Assembly: GCA_943787265.1 (NCBI GenBank)
Contig: CALSLT010000021.1
Location: 62,001 to 126,000 of the forward strand
Source of the DNA: an uncultured Planctomycetaceae bacterium
GTDB taxonomy: Bacteria; Planctomycetota; Planctomycetia; Planctomycetales; Planctomycetaceae
Length of the DNA stretch: 64,000 nt
Direction: 5' to 3'
Part shown: positions 37,801-49,800 of the stretch, piece after piece
Layout of the letters: each line of letters starts with the position of its first letter
Numbering within the stretch: position 1 is the first letter of the stretch
The notes under the pieces: model-generated
Databases searched by the model: none
The model's input: the letters and a program-made list of their open reading frames with translations, nothing else
Told to the model about the DNA's origin: nothing
Program-made: the position numbers and the translations under genes

Positions 37801-40800
37801 TGGTACTGCCGCCGCTGCTCAGAACATCGTGACGGTTACCAGCGGCGACCTGTTCCAGGTCGGTGAGACGATCATCATTGCTGACGACAATTCGCCGTCG
37901 GAAGAATTCACCATTCAGAGCATCGCCGGTAACGTGCTGACCCTGGCCGGCAACCTTGTCAGTACGTTTGACAGTGCTGACAACGCCGTCGTGTCGGCGG
38001 AGAAGACCGGGACTGGGCTCGATCAGGTGATTGGTTCCGGTCAGGTCGGTGTCAACGACACACTGACTGTCGCACCGCAGACGACGGTGTCGGGTGCGTT
38101 TGTCGGCGGAGTCTTCACTCTCAGTTCGACGGTTGGCGACAGCTCGTATGTCGTGAACGGTGGATCGCAAACTCTGGGCTTCGACGAGTTCGAGTCGGTC
38201 AGCGGCGGGCCCAATGACGACACGTTTAACGTCACGACCGACATTGATGCCTCGCTTGGTGGTGGTGGTGGAAACGACACGTTCAACCTGGCAACCGGTG
38301 TGACGGTGAACGGTGACATCGACGGCGGCGACGGAGATGACACGATTGTCTTCGGCGACGCGGCCAGCGTCACCGGAAACATTGCCGGTGGCGAGGGCCT
38401 CGATGCTCTTGACTTCGTTGCTTACCAGACGGCTCTATCGATCGAACTCACAGCCATCAACCTGACCGATGGCGGTTTTGACGGGACGGAGACTCAACTC
38501 GGCCTCACGTTCACGAGTATCGACGACCTGACCGGTGGTGCTGACACTGATGACACTCTGACCGGCGTGGCGGGCGTCGAAGGTGTTTACGTCATCAGTG
38601 ACGCCGAACCGCCGCCGATGGTGGTGCTCCCACCACCGCCACCACCGCCGGCGCCGACGGGGGGGCCGCTTGACATCGTGTTCCTGTTTGATGACACGGG
38701 AAGTTTTGCGGCAGCATCTGGCACGACCGGCACCGCGTTTCCGCAGATCATTCTGGACCTTCGGACGATGTTCCCTACCCGTGACTTCGCCTTCGGTGTT
38801 TCGCGATTTGAAGACTACGGCGGGATTGACCAGCCCTTCATTTTAAATCAACCGGTGATTACAGATGACACGGTTGATTTCGATCTCGCAATTGATGCCG
38901 CGCTGAATGCGGACCGGAACGGGCCAGGTGGCGGCGGTTCCTTGGCAGAAAGTGCCATTGAAGGACTCTTTCAGATAGCCACAGGGGCGGGGCTGGACGC
39001 GGATGGTGACGGAGATACGGACGGCAGTGGTGCCGCCGGACTGATCACAACCCAAATCAATACGAATGCTGAAGGTGATGTGCCGAACTACTCGACCTTC
39101 ACTCCCGACCCGACAGGTGATCCCAACGGCCCGATCCTACCACCGACCGAGCCTGTTCCCGCAGTGCCTGTTGATGGAGTCGGCTGGCGTCCCGGAACGC
39201 AGCGGTTCGTAATTCTGGCAACCGATGCGCCGCTGACGGTTGAAGACGACGGTTTAGACCCTTACGTCGGCGTGGGTGGTGTCACGGTGCCGGCTGCAGA
39301 CTTTGATGTGGGAGGTCGCAACGATCCACCGCCAGCGTCGCTTGGGACCCGTGGGGCGAGCATTCAGGAGACGGTCGACGAGTTGATCGCTGACGATGTG
39401 CAAGTCATTGGTTTGTTTGCTGACCTTGGTTTCTTCAGTCCGCAAACTTATCTGACTGGCCTCGCGACGCTGACCGACGCGACCAACGTAACGGGCAACA
39501 TTGTTGAAAGTGGCATTACGCCGGGGCCGTCTCCAGACGACATTGCACCGGGCGATCCGCTGGTGTTTCAGATCAATGTTGGCGATGCGGCCGGTCTGGC
39601 GACTTCGATTGTCAGTGCAATTGCTGCCGGCGTTGTAGAGCCGCCGGCGCCGCCGCCGCCGGCGCCGGGCGTTCCGACGCCGGAAGTGCCGTCAGAGGGC
39701 AATTTTCGGGATGCGGCAAACACCTCGCAACTGTCGTTCTTCGGGTTCACGAACATCGTCGGTCGCGAGTTGAACGACGTCTTCATCTTTGATGATTTCA
39801 TCTTGAACGGTTCGCCGACGGTCACCATTCAAGGTGGCGGGGGTGACGATGAGCTGATCGCCAACTCGGAGCCGACGGCGTTTGTCGTCACGCAGACCGA
39901 TGGCGGTCAGGTCACAACTCTGGATCGTACAGGACAGAACCCAACAACGTCTTCCTTCTTTGAAGTCGAGAACTTGACGGGTGGGTCCGGTGGTGAAGAG
40001 TCAACATTGGCTGCCGCTATCGACACGACGGCTACAGTCGTGACGATGGCCGATGCGACTGGCTTCCCGTCCGATACACGGTTTGACATTCCGCTCACGG
40101 GCGGATTCCAGATTGAGATCGGTGCCGAAAAACTCGACGTGACCGCTGTTGCGCTCGAAGGGGCATTTTCGACGCTTAACGGTGACATCACGGACACCGA
40201 CACGACGCTGGTTGTTAACGATGCGAGCGACTTCCCGACGTCGGGAGCGTTCCGCATCACGATCAACGCTGAAGAAATCGATGTCACGGCTGTGGCTGGC
40301 AATACGTTGACAGTGACTCGCGGTGCCAATGGCACGACTGCGGCAGCTCACGTGAATGGTGATCGACTGACAACCGGGACTCTGACGACTGTAGGCGCGG
40401 CAGTTGCGGCGGTTGATCTGACGGTCGATGTCGCCGATGCGTCGGCCTTCCCGGCTGCAGGTGGATTCCGTATCGAGATCGGCAGCGAACTGCTCGACGT
40501 CACAGCCGTGGCCGGCAATACGTTTACGGTTACGCGAGGTGTCGACGGAACGACAGCCGCCGCGAGTGTCATCGGCGACGATGTGCGGCTGGTCTTCGAT
40601 TCGTTCACGGTTACGCGTGCCGCCGGCGCAACGCTGGCCCGCAATCACGCTCTGAACGCTACGGTTACCCTGCCGGGCGACTCATTCACGTTCCGTAATA
40701 CCGGGGATTTGACCGGTGCCATCGACGGTGCTGCCGGTCCGGACCTGGTGGTCGGCGATGATGACGGCAACGTCATCCGAGTCACGTCTACCAACGGCGG

Positions 40801-43800
40801 CGTTCTGCGCCAGTCTGATGACGTGACCGAGAAGATCGCGAACGGCTTCATCAATATTGAGAGCATTTCGGGTGGAAACGGTTCCGATCAGATCTTCGTT
40901 GTGACCGGCGGAGCGGATCTGACCGGCAACATTCTGGGTGGCGGCGGCAACGACACAATCACGGTCGGTGCCAACCAGATTGGCGGCATCATTGATGCCG
41001 GTCTGGGCGACGACATCATCAACCTGAACGACGGTGCCCGAGTTTCGAGCTCCGGCGTGACCGGTGTGGTCGGCTTGGGTGGCAGTGATATGTTCAACGT
41101 TGCCGGAACGGTGACGGCCAACCTCGCTGGTGACAGTGGAGACGACACGTTCATCCTTGCCACTGCTGGCGTGCTGAACGGCACGATCGAAGGCGGTGGC
41201 GACGCCGGCGACCTGATCGACGGCGGCGATACGGCGACGCTGTTCCGCATTCTCAGCACGGTCGATGACGGAGCTAATGACGGAACGCTCGAAGGTCGGA
41301 TCAATAGCTTCACCGACGTGCGCAACCTGCGCGGCGGTGCCGGCAACGATACGTTCCGCTTTGAGGGCACAGGCTCTCTCGACGGCACGATCAACGGTGG
41401 CGGCGGCATGGACACGATGGTCACCAGTGACACGGCTGATGCCGTAACTCTGACTGGACCAGATGCGGGCAACGCGTTGGTCAACACCGTAACGACATTC
41501 TTCGAAGCGATTGGCAGTGTAGATCTGGCGACCGGAGACGATACCTTCACGCTGACCGCGGCCGGTTCACTGACAGTCGGCCTGGTCGGTGGTATCGGTA
41601 ACGATTCGCTGTTCGGGGCGGACTCCGACACCGAGTTCAATCTGACCGCAGACAACGCAGGCAACGTCACGGGTCCGACGGGAACACCAGTCATGCTGCC
41701 GGCGTTCAGCAGTATCGAAAACCTGACAGGCGGCAATGGCGACGATGAGTTCAACTTCGACGCCAACGTTACGCTCGACGGCAATATCGATGGTGCCGGC
41801 GGAGTTAATGCGATGACTCTGCTGAACGGTTCACGCGTGCTTGGCACGGTTCAGAACGTCGATGTCGATCTCATCGCAAACGGCACGGCCGGCGACGACA
41901 CGTTTGTTGTCGAAGTCTTTGCGGGCGACCTGCGAGTTGTGACGAACGGCACGCCTGCGCCTTACTTCGCTCCGACGACAACAGGATTGAATGTCGAACT
42001 TGTTATCAATGGCACGACGGGTAACGACAGACTGACAAGTGACTACTCAAGCGGTACTTTGCCGCAGGACATCACATTGAACGTCGACGATGGCGGGGAC
42101 AACGTTCGAATTTCGGGTACGGGCACCAGCGATGTGGCCTTTGAACCAGTTCTGGACGTCAATGGTTTCCGAGTGTTCACTGTGGACGGCACAAACCGTC
42201 AGCATGTCGAGATGGGGCCAACTGTCGAAGTCGGCGGTGCGACTTCATTCGCCTATACAGGGGTTGGTGCTGCTGACGTTCTAACCTTCAGTTCGGCGAC
42301 TGCTCCACTGAGTACACTGGGGGCCGTCCAGATTGTGGGAACGAGTGGCGGTTCGGCGATCGAAACCATCCTGTTGTCAGGTGTGACGAACGCGACGTTT
42401 GATCTTGATACCAACGATTTGACAGGTGTCACGGCTGACCAGGTGACGTTCAATGATGGAGCCCTTCGCGGCAGCCTGCAATTAGCCAGTCTTTCTGTAA
42501 CGACCAGCGGCGGAGCGGACACGTTTACGCTGAACGAATCCAGCTACCTCGATTCATCGGGGACGGACATCCTGACATTGAATGCCGGCGGCGGACTCGA
42601 CCGATTGAATATTACGCCAGCAACGACTCCTGGTCTCGTTGAGCTGGCTGATGCCTCAGTCGGTCTTGGAACAGCGACAACGGTAAACCTTGGCGCGGTG
42701 ATCTTTACTGGTCTGACCGGCGAGATCTTCAACATCGTTGGTGATACCAATGACACGACGTTTGATCTGAGCGGCTCGACTGGGTTGGTCACGGTAAACG
42801 GTGGAACTGGTACCGACGCGATCGTTGGACCGGATCGCGACGTGACGTGGAATATCTCAGCAGCCAATCGCACGGTCGACACGTTCGAATTTACCAACAT
42901 CGACAACTTGATCGGTGGCAGTGCAAATGACATCTTCGAGTTCACTGATGCCGCAATCGTGAGTGGCTCAATCGATGGTGGAGACGGAGCCAACACGCTC
43001 GATTTCTCTGCATACAGCACCGCTCGGGCACTGACCCTGAACCTTGATGGTTCGATCGTTGGCTTCGCCGGCACAGATTCGTCAGGCGCAGCCGCCGTTC
43101 AGAACGGTTTTGACAATATCACGAGTATCGAAGGTAGCGGGAGCGGTGTTGTTAATGACACGCTGAACGCTCAGGCCGATGACCGCATGGATGGTTCGAT
43201 TCTCGCGGGCAACTTTGTCCTGAATACAACGACTGGTACGTATTCGGCGTCCGCGTTGGCCGGCAGCCGAAGTCTTACCTTCAGTAGGTTTGAAGTTCTG
43301 AACTCTGCAGATGGTGACGATCAGGTCTCAGTCAACAGCGACGTCAGTCTGGTCGTCAATACGAATGATGGAGTCGACACGGTGACTGTCGATCCGCTGA
43401 CTGTCTTGTCGGGAGCCGTTAATCTGGGGGCCGGTGACGACGTACTGCTGGTTGGTCAAAACGGCCTGGTCAACGGATCCGTAATGGGCGGCGACGGTGC
43501 CGACACATTCGTGCTGAACGCTGGTGCGACAATTGGCGGCCAGGTGATCGGTGGTGCTGATAACGATACTTTGAGCTTCGGGACGTACACCTCTGCCCGA
43601 AACGTGACATTGACCGGTTCAACTGTTGACGGATTCAGTGGGACGGAAGCTGCCGTGAACATCGCAGGTGGAGGCGATGGGTTCACGGGCATTGACACGA
43701 TCAATGGTGGATCAGGTCGAGACGTGCTCAACGGTATTGCTGGAAACGACGCGACCTGGCGAATCGAAGCGAACAGCCGATATGTTTCGGGTGGCGCACA

Positions 43801-46800
43801 GGTCTTCTTCAATAACTTTGAGGATCTCCGAGGATCGACTGGTGCGGACGAATTCAGGTTTGGCGTCGGTGCGACTCTATCTGGTGGACGCATCAGTGGT
43901 GGTACTGGCAATGACGTCATCTTTGCAGACGACGATGGCACCACTTTCACGATCACAGGTTCAGATGCCGGTACGGTCGATCCAGACGGCGCCGATCCAC
44001 TGACAGCGACAACGTTCTCGGATGTGGAAGCTCTGACTGGTGGTGCCGGAGACGACAGCTTTGAATTCGGCAATACTGGATTCCTGTCAGGAGCTCTTGC
44101 CGGTGGCATGGGGAGTGATGTCCTGCTTGGGGCTCCGAACGGAGACGTCTTCCATGTGACAGGAGCAGCGGACTCGGGCGTTCTGTATGACCTCGACCCT
44201 GCCAATCCAGCGTCGAAGACCGGCCCACGAATGTCTGGCTTCAGCAGCATCGAAAACCTGGCCGGCCAGGGCGGTGATGATCACTTCGATATTGATGCCA
44301 ACCTTACCGGGAACGTGGATGGTGGCGGCGGCACAAATACCCTCGACCTCGCTTCCGGAATTACAATTGACGGGATTGTCAGCAATGTCGACGCGCAAGT
44401 CACACAGAACGGTGACCTTGCTGCAGCCAATACCGACGACACGATTATCGCTCAGTTGAACTCGACGACTGGCGCACTCGAAGTTCTGGTTAACCTGGTC
44501 GTTAACACGTTCTTTACTGCGGGAACGGGCGTCAACATCGCTCTCTTAGTCAACGGACTCGGCGGCGACGATACGCTGACAGTTGATTACAGCACAGGTG
44601 GCGTTATTCCTGGCGATGTCACGTTTGATGGCGGTACCGGCACCGACCATCTGGCACTGATCGGAACAGGGACTGAAAATGTAGACTATGTGCCTGGTTT
44701 GAGTACTGCTTCTGATGGTGTTCTGCAGATCGATGACGGAACGGCGACTCGTGGAATTACGTTCGTCACCCCAGCCACGGCTGAAACTGTCGAACTGGTT
44801 GCGCTTGGCAGTGCGACGTTCACGACGCCAGAGAGTGAAGATTCAGTGACAGTTGACCGAATCGGCACGACTCCAGTCACAGGCTTCAATGCGATTTCGA
44901 TCAGCGGAACAACCGGGCCAGCTGCAGCGGGAACACCATTCGAAACGGTATTCCTGCGAGATGTGCCTCAGGTAACGCTGGATCTGGCTTCGGCTGACGT
45001 GACCGGCCAGGGCGACGATACATTTACGCTGACGGCCAATCAGGCTCTGCAGGCTTACGCTCTGAGTAACTTCTCAGTTCAGACAGGACTTGGCCGCGAC
45101 ACATTCCGCATCACGTCTGACGATCTGACGACAACGACTGGTGCCAGCGTGCTCGTTCTTGACGGTGGCAGCGGGACCAACCTGCTCGACGTCACGACAA
45201 ACGCGGCTTCATTGCGTCTGACGTCTCAGACGTTGTCGCTCGGTGATGATCCGGCCGCGACGCCAAACAGAGGCGTCGTTGGGTTGCTCAACGACAGTTT
45301 CCTGGGTGACGACGCTTCATTGACTGGCGGTGCGGGCGACAACACATTCGACCTTAGCGGTTGGCAGAATGGCCAGAACGCTAATGCAACAATCGCCGGT
45401 GGAGCTGGTGACGATGCATTGGTCGGCCCGAATCGTGATCTTCCAGACACGGTTGTCACGTGGAATATCACCGGTGCTGATACTGGTACAGTGGACACGT
45501 TCCAGTTCAATGGAATCGAGAATCTGGTCGGCGGCAACGCCAGCGATCAGTTCATCTTCAGTGATGGGGCGACGGTTGCTGGAAGTGTCGATGGTGGAGC
45601 CGGGACGGAAAACACACTGGACTTCTCACTGTATACGACAGATCGGATCATCAGCATCGGGTCGGTAACAGGCCTCGCTGCGAATCGGTACGGCGGCGAT
45701 GACCTCAGCGTTGCGGGGCCCGGCCCAGCAATTGGAAATGGCTTCGCAAACATTACCGACCTGAGGGGTGGTTCTGGCGACGACGAACTGCGTGCCGAGG
45801 TGATTGCCATCACCGGAATCACTCTTGACAACTGGGCGGCTGCGGGACCGGCGACGTCTCAGAATGGTGAAGTCGATACGCCGAACGGTGATTTTGCCGG
45901 TGCTCTCCACTCTGTGCTGGCACACCCGACCGACGCCGACATCCTTTACGCTGCCGGTACCAATGGCGGCATCTGGCGGACTTTGAACGCGACAGCCGCG
46001 TCGCCCACATGGGAACCACTAACCGACGATCTGTCGGCTCAGTCCATCGGAGCGATGACGTTCGATCCGGCCAACCCGAACCGCATCCTCGCGGGTATCG
46101 GCCGGTTCAGCACCTTCGGCCAGACAGGCAGCAGCCTTGACGGTCTGCTGTTGAGCGAAGACGGCGGTGATTCCTGGACGCAGATCATGGATCCGCTGCT
46201 GCTGGGTGAAAACATTTCCGGCGTCGTACTGCAGGGCAACCTGATGCTCGCTTCGGCGAACATCAGTGGGGCTGGCGGTGGTCTGTTCGCCAGCACAGAC
46301 AATGGCGGAACCTTCACTACGATTTCGGGGACGGGCGGGCTGCCTGCTGGTGCGATTCACGATCTGGTGGCCGACCCGACGAATCCGAACCGGTTCTATG
46401 TCACGGTTGAGTCCAACGGGGCGTACCGCAGTGACGATGGCGGGCTGACCTGGAGCGATGTAACAACCGCTGATGCGATTATTCAGCCCATCATTACTGA
46501 TGCGGGTAATGACAACGCGGAAATGGCTGTTGCTAATAACGGCCGCATTTACCTGTCGGTGATTGTCAATTGTCGCCCTCAGTACATTGGTTTCTCTGAC
46601 AACCAGGGCGCGACCTGGACGCAGATGGATCTGCCGTTGACGCCGGAAAGCGACGGGGACGACGAAGGTCTGAATCCGGGAGCACTGGGCGAAATCCACT
46701 TCTCGATCGCGGCCGATCCAGTCAACCCGAACATTGTGTATGTCGCGGGAGACCGACAGGACGGACCGTTCACGAACTTCATCGGCGCGGACAGCTCCAC

Positions 46801-49800
46801 CGGCCGTATCTTCCGTGGTGATACGACACGCGCCCCGGGCGGTCTCGGCTCGTCACCGTCGCCGCAGTGGGACCACATGACCCACAGCAACGCGGTTGCC
46901 GCCATTCCGCTGGGTGGTACGGCCAACGGCACTGCTCCGCATGCTAACTCACGCGAAATGTCCTTCGATGCAAACGGCAATCTTATCGAAGTCAATGACG
47001 GTGGTATCTATCTGCGTACAAGCCCACGTGACAACACGGGCGACTGGTTCTCGATCAACGGCGATCTGCAGGTCTTCGAATTCCACAATGTCAATTACGA
47101 CACCAACTCGGACGTTCTGATCGGTGGTGTTCAGGATGGTGGAACGCTGCAGCAACTTAGCTCGGGATCACTGGCTTGGTCAGCGGTCACAGCGGGTGGC
47201 GGCGGTGATGTGGCTATCGCCTACGATCCGGTGAACGGGGAGTCGACGCGGTACTCCAGTTTCGAGGACCTGAGTACGTTCCGGCGTCAGGTCTACGATG
47301 CCAGCAACAACCTGATCAGCGAGAGCTTCCCGGCTCTGGGTGTTGTTAATGCCGATCCAGACCCATTGACGATCGTTGTTGACTTCATCGACAAGGGCGA
47401 ATCAGGCTTCATTGATCGGTTTGGCCGAGCCATTGGTCTATTTGACGTGACATCCTTTGGATTTGCAGCGACGCAGTTTGACTTTGTCACGCAGGCCATT
47501 GTGGATCAGATGAATGTGCACTATCACGACATCCCCACAATGGATGTTGATGCACGCAGCCCGATCCCGATGGGGCAGGAACTGGCGATCGATTTTGTTG
47601 TGGGCGACTTTGGAGAAGCCCCTTCAAACGGTGCATCCGAGTACTACGTGTTGACCGTCGGGGCTGATATTAATGGCGGGGCACCGCTCGGAACGGCAGG
47701 TTTGAGCGTCGTTCGAAATGCCGGTGGAACTGGACCAAACGGGATCGCTAATGGTGGTCTGCTGGGATCGACTTATTCGGACAACATTCAGGGACTTGGC
47801 GGTCTTACACCCAGCAACGCTCTTTCATCCGGTGACATCTTCTTCACTGCGAATGCGGTCGCCGGAACGAACTCACACGAGGTCGGGCACGCTCTGTCGC
47901 TGTTGCACTTGAACCGTGTGGGGGCGGTGACGCCAAACGGTGGGGCACCGATCATGGGGACTGGCGCCATCGATACGCCGAACCAGGCACGGATTGAAAC
48001 TCGTGAATTCGCGTACTCAGGAATCAACGATCAAGCTGGTGGAGCGACGCAGACACATGTTCAACAGCTGGTTGGTGCTCTCGGAGTAAGGGACGTTCCG
48101 GCGAGAGCGCTCGTTACGCAGTCTGTGACTCCGGTCGAAGCCAACTCGATCGACGGTACTCGGTTGGTCATAGGGGGGGCTAACAGCCCGTATGAGTCGA
48201 GTGATCAGGGCGACACACTGAATGAACTGACCGGCGTCGGCAGCGTCAACGTAAACACGATTGTTTACGGTGGCGTGCAGACTGGTACTCCGAATGCCGA
48301 CGTCCTGTGGCTGGGCTCCGGTGCTAACGTGTTTGTGCGAACGGCTCCAGGGTCGTTCGGTGTATCACCAACGCAGGCCGCAGGATATGCAGGTGGCGAA
48401 GTTCGAGGGATCGTGCTCGACTCCGACAATTTCAACACGGCTTATGTGATTGACAACAACCAGGTATTCGTGACGACTGATGCGGGGGCCACGTTCACAG
48501 ACATTACTGGTGACCTGACGACGATGGAATCCGACTTCCGGGCCATCGAATTCATCCCAGGCTTGACGCAGAATCGACTGGTTGTCGGCGGTCTGACCGG
48601 TGTGTTCGAGCTGGACCTGGCAAATCCAGGGGTCTGGCAGGAATTTGGAGCTGGCCTTCCGACCATTCAGGTCAGAGAGCTGGTTTACGACACGGCAGAC
48701 GACCTGCTTGTTGCAGGAACGCTTGGACGTGGGGCATTCACGTTCGCCGATGCCAGCACCGGGGGCACAGTTCTGTTGACCGCGGGGCAGCAGGATGCCG
48801 TGTTTGATCTTCGTTCAACCGATAGTACCGTGACGTTCAGCGCCGGGTTCTTGACGTTCAACGGTTTTGAGAACGTTTCAGGTGGCAATGCCAATGACAC
48901 TTTCAACGTGCTGAACAACGTTTCGGTCGACATCCTCGGCAACGGCGGCATGGATACTGTCAACGTCGGAGCCGGTCTTACGCTGACCGGAACTGTCAAT
49001 ACGGGTGACGGCGACGATAGTGTTGTGCTGGGCGACGGAGCAAACATCACTGTGAACGGTGGTGGCACGATCGAACTCGGCGACGGAAACGATTCGGTTG
49101 TCTTCGGTGACAGTGCAACGGTCGGTGATGCTGGAAATTCAGTAACAATCGCCGGTAACACAGGCAGCGACTCTCTCAGCTTCTCGGGATACACGACTGC
49201 TCGCGATGTCACACTCACAGGTGCCAATCTGGCTACCGGATTCAGCGGGACGGAAGTCGCGATCTTCGGCCAGTTCACCGGGATCGACGTTCTTGGTGGA
49301 AGCACTTCTGTTTCGCCTCAACGGGACGTCCTGCGTGGTTTGGCCGCAAACTCAGCGACCTGGACCATCGACGTCGACGAAGCGACCGGCGAAGACGCGA
49401 ACACCTATCGTGATTCGGTCAGCACGGCTTCACTTGGATTCACGCAGTTTGAAGACTTGAGAGGTGGTTCAGCCGCTGACACATTCGAATTCGACGCCTT
49501 CGATGATCAACTTGGAGCCGTTGTTAACCTGCCACGCGAAATTTCGATTTCCGGCGGCATGGGGATTGACGTCCTGATCGGCAACCGTCATGGCAATACG
49601 TTCCTCGTCAATCAGCTTGATGCTGGACGGATCGGTGTGCCTGGCCAGGCTGGCAACCTCTTCAGCGGGATTGAAAACCTGACGGGTGGTGCGGGGAATG
49701 ATGCATTCAGCTTCACAAACGGCGGGAGCCTTACCGGAAGCATTGATGGCGGTGTGGGAGCTGATGCACTGACCGGGGACGATGACGGCAACGTCTTTAC

